The notes below the pieces were generated by a model. That model did not search any database. It had not been told where the DNA came from and saw only the letters and a program-made list of their open reading frames with translations. A DNA stretch of 64,000 nt from Coprinopsis marcescibilis (taxonomy: Eukaryota > Basidiomycota > Agaricomycetes > Agaricales > Psathyrellaceae), in contig ML210311.1 of assembly GCA_004369085.1 (NCBI GenBank), forward strand, positions 1 through 64,000, given 5' to 3'. The position numbers were made by a program, and so were the translations under genes. Shown here one piece after another: positions 11,669 through 23,454 of this stretch; the first letter of the stretch is position 1, and each line of letters starts with the position of its first letter.

Positions 11669-13215
11669 ATGGAATGCAGAGAAAAAGACTCACACCACGA
11701 CCAGACACTACCTGTGGAGCTCATTGAGAAGATAATCGAAGTCCTCAGCTATGAAGCTTTTCCCGCGCACGGCGTACACATGGAGGACCTCCCGACCACA
11801 CCTGCATCCTGCCCTACGGCACTCACTGCAGCGTTCCAGTGCTCGCTTGCCTCCCACTTCTTTAGATCCCACTTCCTCCCCTTAATGTTCTACCGAATCA
11901 ATGTCTCGACAGTTGAGCGACTCAAGGACCTCTTATCAATCCTTCGATCCAACCCGGAGCTCACTTCCCATATCGTTAGCCTACAGCTCCATGAGAACGA
12001 CATCAAGGAGTCGGAGACCTCAGAAAAAAGAGAACGAATCGAACAGGTCAGCATCGTAGACAAGGAATGGTTTCTATCCACTGCCTTGAAAAATCCATCC
12101 GAATTAGCTGCCCTCTTCATCGCAGTCTCCAAAGCGGGTGTCCTGCGCGAGTTCAGCATCGTGCGCGCCTTCAACTGGTCCCTCCTGCGCGAGGTCTTCC
12201 CTGGCTCCGCTCTAGAAGGTCCCCTTCATTCCTTAATCAACCAACCTCAACTACGCGCACTGCAGCTGAGATATATCACCATCCCACTCGAGGCTGCCGA
12301 GTGGATACAGCCCACAGTAGAGCACTTCAGCGCGGACTACGTCACTTTCGAACGACAAAGTCAAGTAAGCAGCGACTCCTCTGCAACCAAATCTACATCT
12401 TCTTGGAAAGCCATTGCCAAATTCGCAATCAAGAAGAGACTTTACCAGCTTCCCTTCCGCACTGTGCAAATCTCAGACAAAGTCCCAGACGACCTACGCA
12501 ACCTACCCTTTCGAAAGAAGCCTGAGGGACAAGGGAAAGGCTCGAAATTCCGTACTCCGCTTCCGAATTTGGACAAAATGGTTGTCAGTGCCCCCATTCT
12601 GTACTGTCAGCCAGGTGGATACGAAAAGGCGGCTATACTGTCTCCAAATCTTCGGACAATGGAACTCAATATTGACCACGGTAAGCTTGAAATGTCCTTA
12701 ATACCTTAATGTGTCCCAAGCGATTGATGACACTACCAGGAAGCGCTGAAGACCTTGCTTTCCTCAGGCTCAAGTTTAGTCACTTATGTGTCACAGGCCC
12801 GTTCGAGAACTTAGAGATAGTCCGCTTTATTGGGAAAGCCTTCCTCAAGTATGGATACTTCCAACCCGAAGACGAAGACGAAGTGCCAGGCGACATTAGC
12901 GTTTTCATGTCCGACCCAGCTGTAACCCAAACATGCAAACTTCGAACTCTGACACTTTCCTTTCGATGTATCAGCCCACGGCTCCATGTATCCACTGAGC
13001 GACCTCTGCTTAACCATCTCCGAGAGAACGTTGGATGGGAAAAGCTCGATGAAGTCTTGGCAGGCCCGTTCTTCAGGCGCTTGCACAAGGTGACAGTCGA
13101 TGTTAGGAGGTTCGGTATTGGTAGTATAGAGGCATCGGTACTGGAGAGCAGCGTTCAGAGTTGGATTCCGCGAGTACAACTGGCACATGGCGTTCGCATT
13201 TTCGTACAATTTTAG
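11669..13215 (+). CDS. F-box-like family protein, copy A
   Basis: Member of a local family of about 500-residue proteins. Exon 1 runs 11669-12680, a 59-nt intron spans 12681-12739, and exon 2 ends at 13215. The N-terminus has an F-box-like pattern: LPVELIEKIIEVL, then FQCSLASHFFRSHFLPLMFYRI. That pattern suggests Skp1 binding in an SCF ubiquitin ligase, although the match is weak. The middle is leucine-rich (QPQLRALQLRYITIPLEAAEW). The intron is phase 1 and falls right after the block NIDHG. Exon 2 carries the family-specific C-terminal block: FSHLCVTGPFENLEIVRFIG, then GDISVFMS, CKLRTLTLSF, and LDEVLAGPFFRRLHKVTVDV. Four other intact copies and two relics in this window share these blocks. 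Confidence 0.75.
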
Positions 13216-13375
13216 GAATACATACAAGATTCGTACTTATCTACAACTGTCACCATCAACTTGATATCTTATTTGGTTATGTGACAGGGCCACACACCCC
13301 AGCCACTTGATAAACATACTATTCCGTAAGACGTCGATCTTTTGTTCCACTCCTCACAACCCTTTACCCAAAGCC

Positions 13376-14813
13376 ATGCACGTACCTCTCGACAAGTCGA
13401 CTGGACCAACCCTTCCTCCAGAACTCCTCCAAGAAATCATGGAGCATATTGCCATAGAAGCATTCCCAGGACATGGCGTGCACATGGAAAACCTCGAGGT
13501 CACCCCTTGCCCGTGCAAAACAGCATTAAGGGCAGCATCCCAGTGCGCGCTGGCGTCTCATTTCCTTCGAGACCACTTTCTGCCCCTCATCTTTCACAGG
13601 ATCAGGGTTTCAACAGTCATCGACCTCAAGAATCTATTATCCCTCCTACATTCTAATCCAGTACTCGTCTCACACATTAAATGCCTCCAGCTCCAAGAGG
13701 AGTGCGGCGAGCCCGATGGTGACGATGTGGATTGGCTCTTATCAGCAAACGAACCAGAACACCTTTTCTCCCTTTTCAAGTTTCTGTCAAGCGCATCGGT
13801 GCTTCGTGAACTTAGTTTTATCGCTGCCGGGGTTCGTCGGAAAGAAGTCTTTCCCCCTGTACCTCTGCGTGGGTCAATTCGGAACCTGATGTCCCAGCCC
13901 CAGCTGCGAGCGCTGGAAATCTCCAGACTCGCGTTTACAATGGAAGCTGTGGAATGGCTGAAACCCACTCTCCAGTGCTTCCGTGCAGGAATCGGAATCC
14001 AGGTTAGGGGGAGCTCGGACAGCTCCTGGGCCTCATCCCTCATATACACAGGCTCAAACGCTTTGGCTGTCCTAAGCTTTCGCAGGCGGTCGTATCAGCT
14101 TCATTTTCGGGAGGTAGAGGTTGACTTCGTTCTTCCAATCCGCCTGCGGTGGTTCCCCAGAAGATCAACAACATTGACACCACTCCCAAATTTGATCAAA
14201 CTGACGTTCAAGGAGTCTATCATGGCGATCATACCACAGGGCCTAGAGAACCATGCTATCCTTGCTCCAAAGCTTCGCTCGGTTACCTTGAGCCTCGATC
14301 ACCGTGAGTTGTGTGTATTCGAGGTCGCAGGAATGCGTTTGTTAATCGAGGCGTACAGGGGCATGCGAGTCTCTGGAAAGATCCATGCTCAAATTCAGCC
14401 ATCTTTGCATATCCGGTCCATTCGAAAATGTGGAAATCATCCGCCGTATATATGAGCCGAATGTGTACGACCCGGAGACAGTGGCAGGGGACATCAGTGT
14501 GTTCCTCTCAGACCCTGAGATGACACAGCAGTGCAAGCTTCAAACGTTGAAGATCACATTCTTGCATGAGGATCAACTCCCCCCACGTATCAAACATATA
14601 CTGCTACTGTCGCACATCGAGAAGAATTTTGAATGGGCAAAGCTGGACAAGGTCCTTGCGAGGCCGTTTTTTGTGCGCTTGCGCAAAATTGTTTTAAACA
14701 TTCGGAAGTTCAACATTAATCAAGCCCAGGCCTTGGATCTTCAAAGTAGAATTCAAGGTTGGATGCCGACAGTGCAGGAGATCCATGGAGCACAAATACA
14801 TGTAGAGTTCTGA
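13376..14813 (+). CDS. F-box-like family protein, copy B
   Basis: Paralog of copy A in tandem, same strand, about 160 bp downstream. The ATG at 13376 (MHVPLDKSTGP) lies in GCCATGC context. Exon 1 ends at 14303, a 55-nt phase-1 intron covers 14304-14358, and exon 2 ends at 14813. F-box-like blocks are LPPELLQEIMEHI and CALASHFLRDHFLPLIFHRI. The middle contains QPQLRALEISRLAFTMEAVE. The C-terminal family blocks are FSHLCISGPFENVEIIRRI, AGDISVFLSDPEMTQQCKLQ, and LDKVLARPFFVRLRKIVLNI. It is shorter in the centre than the other copies. Convergent with the DUF6533-type gene downstream. A role as ubiquitin ligase adaptor is inference from the weak F-box only. Confidence 0.73.
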
Positions 14814-14972
14814 CGGATGTTGCTCAGTATCTTTAATTATATCTTTTCTTACGAAAATAACTGCGCATGTCGCAAGAGCAGCCATCACAACAGCCAGACT
14901 CGGAGTGTACAACCTTCATTACGGCCGCAATTATGATGTTTTCTACATAGCCCACGTAATCTTCCCATAAAT

Positions 14973-16782
14973 CTACAAAGGCTTCCATCTATCAAGCTCT
15001 ATATCCCTAGCCCCCTCTGTACTGTCCGTCCCAACAGTGATAACATGCCTCGACAATATTGACGGCCCACCCGCCTCGATAAACTCGTGCTGCCGTCTCG
15101 TAAACCAAGGCGCTGAAACCGACGAGTCCTCACCAACAGTTGCAAAATCCATATCAGGGTTACTCGACATGATTCCGTCTTGTACCCGTGTCCGGTTGAG
15201 AATGTCGCGGCGAGCCATCTCGCGCATTTTGAGGACGATTCGAGTGGCCATTGTCGAGTGAATGGCTCGTTGGGCTCTGTGGTGCTGTGTTAATCGGCGT
15301 TCAATGGAGAGGAAACTGAGACTCACGTTAAGAAGAGGGTCTGGTATTCCACCTAGTATGCACATTGTAAACAAGGGTGAGTGTTGGTAAATTGCTATAT
15401 GACATACCGGACCAGTGAATACTACCACCATGTTGGATACCGCAACGACTGTAAACAGATCGTGAGATTTGAGTCTACTGATTACAGGAGTAAACTAGAC
15501 AAACTCACCTGTTACAAGGAGAACATATATTGTTCCATCCCGGTACAATATCTGAATTAGCGGCCCATTCCGACGACTGCGGAAGTTTTTCAGACCAAAC
15601 CAAAAACTGAGAGAAAGCACGCCTTCAAGCGAATCAGTAAAGCTGAAAGAAATGACTTTTGGTGGCTCCAGTGACTCACCGAGTTGGTGCAATAAAACCA
15701 TTGCGTACATAACGCCTAACCGTGACCTATCTGAGCTCTCCATGTAGCATGAGATGTACTCAGGAGCTGGTGATTTCGAAACTGATGAAAGACGTGGGCG
15801 ACCATGAGGCAGGTCACCTTGGTACCAAAAGAAAGAGAAGCTCACAAGAAAGGGATTTGAGGTACAGCATCGCAAAACTGAAGATTACAAGCATTAGGCT
15901 CTGGAACAATACTCAGCAACGACCCGAACAGAGAGATACGGGTACGTACTGAGAAGTGTATGGTCAAATACCACGCCATAAATCTCGTGCATCCAGAGAG
16001 GATGTAAACACGTAAGAACATTAGAACTAATTGGAGTAAGTTATCTGGCGAGGGGTGGTGTAGAAGGCAACACACTTTCGCCGAATGTTGCCGCCGTGAG
16101 GGCCGAACCTATTGGGTGAAGATCGAAGGTGTCCGGGTTGTGAGTTTGTGGACCGTGTCAAAGGAAACCCTTGTTAGATAGTGCGCACGTACACCCGGCG
16201 ATCGTAAATAAGATTTGACATTGCTAAATATTAGCTTGAATCTCAGTCGATAGTTCCAGGGCAAAGCGTTGGCAACATACCTTAGGAGTTAACCCATGTA
16301 CATGGTGATCTAATTGCCCACTGTCAGTTTGCGTTTGTAAACCTCCTCCCAATCTCCAAAGTTTCACATACAGACTAATGCGAGTGGATAGTCGATAATT
16401 CCGAGGTAGCGGCAGGTGAGATATATTGCCTTCACTGGCGTCCATTTCCGTTCTGACCAGAAGTACTCGTACTGTCCATGTGTAAGGCTGTTGTTAGGTA
16501 GCCCCTTTCCGGAACACGTCTAGCCAGTACGTACCTCCCATTCCGATGTTTGTAGGTAGTCTGCGAGGTTGAAAGCGAGTGAAATGACTGAAATGTTCTA
16601 TATGTTGGTCGTTGAACGCCGATGATAAGGAAAGCAGCCTCACCGTCGACGTACTGCAGCAAAGGTAAACCGGTAAGGGAACAATGTCCGTTTTACAAGA
16701 GACGAATACGACTCACAGCAACATCTCTCAGGCGTGAGATACTCTGCATCAATTCGATGGGAAGTAACCCATCGCTACTCAT
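14973..16782 (-). CDS. DUF6533-type multi-pass membrane protein (copy 1)
   Basis: Seven-pass-like membrane protein of a family abundant in Agaricomycetes; biochemical role unknown. Starting at the ATG at 16782 (MSSDGLLPIELMQSI), short exons can be joined across about ten introns. They give YVD, then SLAFNLADYLQTSEWE, then YEYFWSERKWTPVK, then CRYLGIIDYPLALV, which is the DUF6533-like N-terminal region. Later exons give SFWFGLKNFRSRRNGPLIQI, LYRDGTIYVLL, VSNMVVVFTGP and YQTLFL. The cytosolic tail is TRIVLKMREMARRD, ending ELDRWKPL with the stop at 14973-14975. Every intron I could place falls at the same site and phase as in the second copy near 37.7 kb. All segments are in frame, so it appears intact. 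Confidence 0.68.
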
Positions 16783-17824
16783 CGTCAATCCAGGGGAAGA
16801 GATGTTACGAGGGGTGAGGGACCCAAGAGTGAGGATCGCAAATGGTGTAAAGGGAGGATGGCTGGCGACAAGGAGCTCCGAAGGGGGTCGCTTTCAGGCC
16901 CAGTGGCAAACGTGTGGTCAAGGCGTAGGATGGGGTTTAAGTGTCGATTCAAATCGACAGGGCCGAGTCCGAGGATAATTCGGGCATTGACAGTGCACCC
17001 CTTGTGCCTGCTCTCACGACGACGATATGTCAGTACATGCAAGAAAAGAGAAAAGGGGGAAGATCAAGAAAGGCCACCTTTTGTCAGATGTGCGACGAGT
17101 TCAGGGTGCAACCGACACCGGCGGGCGAAGTAGACCTCAACGTGGTGCTGTGTTCCCCAAGATCGATGGGTAGTGATGAACGAAACAGCCACGAGTTTGT
17201 CAATGCTTCCGAATAGAATCGTCTTGCTACTTTTGGACTTCGGGACATGAGGCAGTTCTGATCCCAAGTCTGATCCGCTCGTGAAGGTTCCATTGGCGTT
17301 CATTTAATACTTTACCTTCAGGCTTCTTGAACTGTAGTTCCGTCGAAGTCGGTAGAGTAGATGTATGTATACTGTCACGAATTCATGATATTGTGTAGGC
17401 CCGGGGTGAAAGTTGCCTGTGTACTCACGCACTTAATGTCGTCGTCGCTTTCCCATGACTGTTACGAAATATCATGACCAATTGACATTATGGCTCATCA
17501 GAGACACTTCAACGAAGGTTATACCAAAAGAAAACAGAATTGCATTCATAATGATTACTCTATTAGCAAAACTGGTCGCTGGGCAACGATATCTGACAGT
17601 ACTGAAGCCACGCTCGTTACTTGCGAGAATACTTATGCCTGAGGCTTGAACACGGCGGTTGAGGCTGGCAAAGACATCCTACGATTGATCCTGGGCTGCA
17701 GCTGAGTGATCTGAAAGAAAGCTTTATTGACAACCTTACTAAAGCACATATACGGGATGAGGACCTTGATGCAAGGCGCTTATTTCAATTAAGCGGCGCT
17801 CAGACAATCGTTTGCAGAATGTCG
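16783..17824. other. Intergenic, no gene seen
   Basis: 5' flank of the DUF6533-type gene, then sequence with only short arginine-rich or low-quality frames. No family was recognised. Confidence 0.4.
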
Positions 17825-17985
17825 GTCTTTCGAGAATTTAGAAATTATACAAATCATTGGTTCAGGTTCTATTGAAGTTTGAGTACAGTGTAAGATGCCC
17901 GGAGCTACGAGACAAGGTTTCTGGCGGTGCCAGCGTGTTTCTTTCGTGTAGCACTGGCAGTCATTCAAATGCAAGTGCTCTCCCA
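17825..17985 (+). pseudogene. Decayed fragment of the F-box-like family (C-terminal exon)
   Basis: In one frame the sequence reads SFENLEIIQIIGSGS and, after a frame break, CPELRDKVSGGASVFLS followed by a Ser-rich stretch. These match in order the family blocks GPFENVEIVRFIGPGP and LRDEVAGDISVFLS seen in the intact copy at 26.5-28.1 kb. There is no exon 1, the frame is broken between the two blocks, and homology fades after about 17985. It is a relic, not a gene. Confidence 0.7.
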
Positions 17986-19654
17986 ACCCGTTCTTCGGGT
18001 TCCCCGGCGCGTCAAGAGGGAACACTTGACAGGGGCTTGGCAGATCAGCGCACTGTGCTTGAAATGTCGCCTCTCTTTTTCTGCTTTTGCTCTCACTTAT
18101 GTCCTCGGCCTGTGCTAATTTATCAGGTCCTATGACAGCTATGATCGTGCTATTTATGTTGCCATCGGGACAGAGCGCACGGACCACTCGCGGCTATAAA
18201 AGCTGGCACTCTTGCCTCCAGCATCCGGTACCCATTTCCCCTCCTTTCTTTCTATATGGTGTCTGAGCCTACTTATGCCCATATCCCTCCCTGCCCTTTT
18301 CCTTTGGTTTCTGATAGGCCGGGTCGTGTATCATGACTCAAGGCACAAAGTCGAGTGGGCTGTGACATCTGTAGCTACTCTCAGCTTGAACCTGAGGCAA
18401 GGTGCGGTCTTCCCAGACTCCAGTGCATCCGCATATATGCGGTGAGTTTATCATTCTGACCGAATCCAAACATTTTTCTCTATTCTCAGTACTCTGGGAT
18501 CGCATACTACAACTCGACACTAAGTTCCATCAGGTGGAGCCTAGCTGTGTGGGTCTCCATCCTTAGTCGGTACCTTTCAATCATCGATTCATTCTTCTTT
18601 AGGTGTGATTACTGGCCTTGAACGCTGTGATGGTAAGGTTTGCAACCCCAATACGCTAGTGACCCACGTTTGGTATCCGCACAGACATTAAGACTATCCA
18701 AACGGCATCGTTTACTATGGACGTTGAGAACAGTGCTTGCGATGTTGGGCCACCGACCAAGAAGACCTCCCATGTAGATCCGGCAGACAATGTGCTGTCT
18801 CATTTTCTGGCTAGGATCATCTCCTTCCATCAAGTTTGGAATTGTCTCTACCAGCTTCTACCAGTCTCTACTGGCAAGCTCAACTCCTTAAACCTGCTTA
18901 CTACTCCAGAGGTCAGTGCCAAGCAATGATTCAGCGCCAATATTGGTGATTATGGCGATACAGAAAACCGTGGCGTTAAGCATCACTCTACTCAAACACA
19001 CCGCTCGCACGTTACATAGACCGCACACGCTTCGGTGACGCGTTGAGGAGTTCAAACTATTGTCTGCCAGTGGAATGAACAATGTTCAACGTCCAACTAC
19101 TGCCGGCAGCGGCAACGCTACCGGCCATCAACCGGATTTTCAAAACTGGGCTATTCCCGGGAGAAATCACATGCCACTCTCACTCAATTTTACAGTCACC
19201 CAGCTGGCAATCCTCCTCGGTAACCTCGGTGCCTACTCGAGTTTAGGACCCCCCTGCAACGTTTAAATGACCTCCAAGGTTCCAAATCGGTATCGCTTCA
19301 ACACTTTGGACGACAGAATCGTGTCTTCTGGTACATTCAGCCGTCTGAGATACATAGGATTGGGCTTGGATTTGGCTTGGATGGGAACCTAGACACCGGG
19401 TGAAATAGAACCCGTGGGCCGTGAACGAATTGCATCAGCACCATGATCCCCACCTCGCACGACCGCGCTCATCTCTCATTCCTCACTCTCCCCCGGAACC
19501 CCCTCTCCACCCCTGAATTAAACGGCGTCCGTTATATATCGACATATCTTGCGCGCTTGAGGTTTGCCTTACCCCAACACCTGCCAGTCATCAACCTCGT
19601 CCAACAGTTCTTCCCCGCCTCCTAATTCCGAAAGGAACACGATAGCTATCACAA
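17986..19654. other. Intergenic, no gene seen; promoter of the dehydrogenase at its end
   Basis: No supported gene. A short direct repeat (CTCTACCAGCTTCTACCAGT-like) lies near 18845-18870. The last 150 bp are pyrimidine-rich and contain the TATA-like box of the dehydrogenase. Confidence 0.4.
19532..19539 (+). promoter_or_regulatory. Candidate TATA box of the dehydrogenase gene
   Basis: TTATATAT, about 115 bp upstream of the ATG at 19655 and followed by a C/T-rich leader. Confidence 0.35.
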
Positions 19655-21081
19655 TGTCCCAAGGTGAGCTTTCTATCCCTTTGCTTGGGATTTGGCTTGG
19701 GCCGGACGTATGAGGAGGACGGCACTCGCATGAATTGTCCAGAGTTCGATGGAGCACAACGAATGTCAGTGGCGATATTCAAACGTCAGTGCGGCGGTCC
19801 AATGAACGAATGGACCGAAAGGGGGACAGAGAAGATGCAATTCGAGCCACGGCGTGCCATGGACGCTTTTGACTATGCACACGAACAGCTGCCTGGATTC
19901 GTCGAGGATCACCTTGATGCGAAGCAAAACAGCTTATCGCGTGCCTTCCTTCCTTCCTTCTGTGCTTATCGTTTCTGGCTTGCCTCGCTGCTCCACCTCG
20001 AGACCGCATTCTCTTCATTTCCTCAATCATTTCCCTTTACGCCCAACACCAGCTGACTGAAATATAGATCTCAGCATCCCCAACCTCTTCAATGTCAAGG
20101 GAAAGATTGTCCTCGTTACTGGAGGAGGCTCTGGCATCGGCAAGATGATGGCCACCGGTTTCGCACAAAACGGTGCCAAAGTATATATCGCCGCTCGCAA
20201 GGAAAAGCAGCTGCAGGAGGTGTGTTGCATGTTCTCTCACCTTAACCCAACTCATCTCACCCACCACATACAGGCAGTCGCAGACATCAACAAAGTCGCA
20301 ACGGGCTCACCAGCGTCCTACATCGTCGCCAACATCAACAACAAGGCAGGCTGCAACGCCCTCATCGCCAGCTTCCGCACCCACGAATCCAAATTGCACG
20401 TCCTGGTCAACAACAGCGGTGTCACTTGGGGTGGTTCCTTCACCGACTTTCCAGAGGAGAAAGGATGGGACAACGTGTTCGCTGTGAACGTGAAGAGCAT
20501 CTTCTATATGACTGCTGGACTCTCGGACTTGCTGAAGAAGGGTTCGACAAATGAGGATCCGGGACGCGTGATTAACATTTCGTCGACGGCGTCGGTCGAG
20601 CCTTCAGCTGAGGGCTCGTTGAGCGCCGATGGAAACGGTACTTGGAGTTGTACGTCTCTTGCTTCGCCTTCTACCTCCTTGCATTGAATGACCTTCCTTT
20701 GCAGACCAGCCCAGCAAAGCAGCAGTCAACCACCTCACCTCAACCCTCGCAGTCAAGCTCATCGGGGATAACATCACGTGCGTTCTCCTCTTCCCATCTT
20801 CCTTTGACCGTACAGTTCTAACCCCACATTTTTCCAGCGTAAACGCAATCTGCCCCGGCCTCTTTCCTTCGAAGATGACGGCGTTTGGGCTTCGCACGGT
20901 AGGCGATGCGGCATTCATCGCGAACCAACCCACGGGCCGGTATGGACATCCATCGGATATCGCGGGGCTTGCGCTCTTCCTCAGTTCGCCTGCGTCGGCG
21001 CATATCACTGGGAGCCATATCCTGCTTGATGGCGGGTCGAGATTTAGTAGCCATGCTGTCGCGCCTGCTGTGAAGCTCTAG
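19655..21081 (+). CDS. Short-chain dehydrogenase/reductase (SDR)
   Basis: Classical NAD(P)-dependent SDR of about 290 residues, resembling fungal RhlG-like/3-oxoacyl reductases. Exon 1 is tiny (ATGTCCCAAG, ending at 19664). A long first intron (19665-20067, 403 nt) separates it from DLSIPNLFNVKGKIVLVTGG. The cofactor motif is TGGGSGIG, followed by AKVYIAARKEKQL, NNSGV (the NNAG-type motif), NVKSIFYMT, and INISSTASVE with the catalytic serine. The catalytic YQPSK is formed across an intron (TGGAGT-T/AC). The end contains VNAICPGLFPSKMT and GSHILLDGGSRF, with a stop at 21079-21081. Four introns. The natural substrate cannot be told from sequence. Confidence 0.88.
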
Positions 21082-21251
21082 GTGGGGCGGGGTTGATGGG
21101 AGAGTGGACGTGTTACATGTACGCAATAGAGGAGGCGGTTGTAGATAATGTCAGCGTTGTTCGTTCGTCTTCCGTTCCTTTTAAAATTCAAGTTCGAGTT
21201 GTTTGTGCGTAATTCGGCAGGGGTTAATTCTGATAATGTTGTGCAAGTGTA

Positions 21252-21650
21252 CTATCATTCATCAGTAGTTCGTATTTCTCGATTTACACCCTTAATCCGG
21301 CCTTGTTGGTTTCAAAAGTTGCTGGCATTGTACGGGTACGTATTCTCTACAGAACTGTGCTTTTTCGCCCAGAAATACGTTGTTTCAACGAATCTACCTT
21401 TTAGAGAGATGTCACGCTTTGCCGGTGCACGGCATAGCGGACATGAAATCCAATGATACCAGCTTGTTTAACGCCGAACGGACCCCACGATTTCCCACCA
21501 GGGCCACCGCCACACACGTCTTCTGTGCTCAGAGTCAGACGCACCGTGCCGTGATGGGGATCAGCGGGGGGCAAAAGTGTCACGGTCACACTCTGTGAAT
21601 TTGTGACAGTACGAACCAGTGAGGAAATACGAACTACTGATGAATGATAG
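21252..21650. mobile_element. MITE-like element, TA target duplication, 27-bp inverted ends
   Basis: The left end 21252-21278 begins CTATCATTCATCAGTAGTTC. The right end 21624-21650 is its exact reverse complement over 27 bp. The dinucleotide TA lies directly outside both ends (21250-21251 and 21651-21652), as expected of Tc1/mariner-superfamily insertion. The 345-bp interior has no plausible coding frame. A non-autonomous element is the best reading. It lies 170 bp downstream of the dehydrogenase stop. Confidence 0.75.
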
Positions 21651-21652
21651 TA

Positions 21653-22176
21653 TAGAAATAGGAATGTGAAATATGAATGATGTAAATGATGTCTAATAGA
21701 AAGCCGATGATTCAAGGAAGATGGCCGGAAGATAGAGTATGGAGTAAGTATGGGATAAATGCAATTGAACAGAGATAAGAGAGGCAATTGAAAGAAAAAG
21801 GGGCTTGTGAATGAAGGAATGAGGCGAGGGTAGTGAATGAAGGAATGATACAATGGGGATGAGAGAAGCTACAACAATAAAGGTAATGACAACAGAAAAG
21901 GTTGGGAGAGCCCATTGAAGCGAAAGAGATAATGTGCAGTGTAGTCGAGAGGAATGATGGTACAAGTATAACGAGTAAGAAAGGTGGAGATGACGAGATA
22001 AATTAAACACGACAGAAGAGAGCTTGAGAAGAGATATAGAGGCACATTGCCGCGCAGAGGGCGTATGATAGGATTGTATTAATCAAGGGATACTCCCCTC
22101 GCGCACGGATCAGCGTCGGCGCTAAACAACAGGATCAGCCGGACTGGAAACGGCTGGGGCCTTGTGTATTGGGTGG
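21653..22176. other. Purine-rich intergenic tract
   Basis: From about 21653 to 22040 the plus strand is very rich in A and G, with repeated GAATGAAGGAATGA-type words at about 21808 and 21834. No gene was recognised. It lies between the MITE and the 3' end of the zinc-finger gene. Confidence 0.45.
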
Positions 22177-22697
22177 TCAACCGTCGACGGTTGGCTCCGG
22201 TGTATAGCATAGTCGGAGGAATTTTAGAGGGAGAGGGAAGCCATCATGTGGGCTCATGTGGATGTTATCCGGGTTGACATGTGGGTAGCATGCCTTGCGG
22301 CGGAATTCAATATCAGCGAGAGTGTCGGCGTCAGGCCCATCACTATCGCGAATAGGATTTGAATCTTTCTTGGCGTTCGCAAAGATCCAGGCAGGGTCCA
22401 CGTTCCTAGGCATATCGTTGTTCTCAGGCTGGGGGATGATTTGACTTGCTTCAACGGGGTCTGAATCTAAACCGATCCCATGGTTAAGCAAATGGCTCTT
22501 CAAAATCCTTTCCGTACGGAACACTCTGTTGCATTGCTCACACTTCAATGGCGAATTTTCGGGAATCTAAAGAGACAAAAAAAAATAAGCGGCTGGCCAT
22601 AATAAAAGCGTGAGGACAATAGAAAACTTACATCCTCTTTGTAGAAGGGCTTGCCATGGACTCTAACATCATGATCTGCTTTGGATGCGCGAGGCAT
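22177..22697 (-). CDS. Small single C2H2 zinc-finger protein
   Basis: Two exons. The first, from the ATG at 22697, encodes MPRASKADHDVRVHGKPFYK plus ED. A roughly 65-nt intron follows, then IPENSPLKCEQCN and the rest to a stop at 22177-22179, about 145 residues in total. Residues near 30-50 form one C2H2 finger with spacing C-x2-C-x12-H-x3-H (CEQCNRVFRTERILKSHLLN, then H). The remainder is polar, with no second finger. It could be a nucleic-acid-binding protein, but one finger alone is weak evidence. Not assignable to a named family. Confidence 0.6.
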
Positions 22698-23454
22698 TGT
22701 AATGCACAAAATGGTTGTGGTAGCTGGTGAGATAGTTGTAGATGCCGGATTAAGGAGCTGGAAGCTGCAATGCTTCTTAAGAATCTATGAGGGGTGGGAG
22801 ACTGAGAAGGGGTTTGAGTGTCATAATCTGAGAGCGAAGGAGCCTGCTTTTGTAGCAAATCGAGGGTGAGGGTGTGGCTAAGGACCCGCGTAAAATCGAA
22901 GGAGAGGGTGTGGTCAAGGACCCGCGCTTTGTTCCAAGTGCAGGCAAGCCGACCGACGAAGTACCTCGCTTGTAGCGAATACCCCCAAAACGAGCGGCGT
23001 GGACATAGCAAAAGCGCCCATTTAGGATCTTGGCGCTTATGTGAGCGGTAGTGAAGCAGCGGCAGCGCGCCCGCTCCAAGCAACATATACGATTGTCAGA
23101 TAAGGTATGATCTACTCGCCAAGGAGTTGTTTTAGAAATAGTAACCCTTTGTCAAATATCAGTACTCAGTATCAGCGACGTGCCAGAAGGAAACAACCAT
23201 GATGTCTAAGTTATATACTATGATGCTGAATCGAGGGGTTTAACGATAAGAGAGAGAGAAAACAAATAAATGCCGTCCTAGTACAACGCATCATACCATG
23301 CTGATTGAAGCAGGGCAAAAGAAGTTCCACGTCCCTTCACAGAACATTTAGAATACGAAAACCACTAGTCTAACCAATACAAATGCGCTAATATTATCCA
23401 GTCAACAAAACGAGTCCAAGCGCCATAAGAAAAACGAAATATGCATCTAGCCCC
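22698..23454. other. Intergenic, with a small direct repeat
   Basis: No gene seen apart from the direct repeat at 22857-22926. It separates the zinc-finger gene from the 3' end of the coiled-coil gene. Confidence 0.4.
22857..22926. repeat. Two imperfect 34-bp direct repeats
   Basis: Units at 22857-22890 and 22893-22926 share AAATCGA..., GAGGGTGTGG and AAGGACCCGCG, with a few substitutions. They lie in the upstream region of the zinc-finger gene. Confidence 0.6.

Noticed and set aside
19664..20056. Open frame inside the first intron of the dehydrogenase
   Set aside because: Not needed for any domain. A clean donor at 19665 and acceptor at 20067 give a conserved SDR N-terminus without it.
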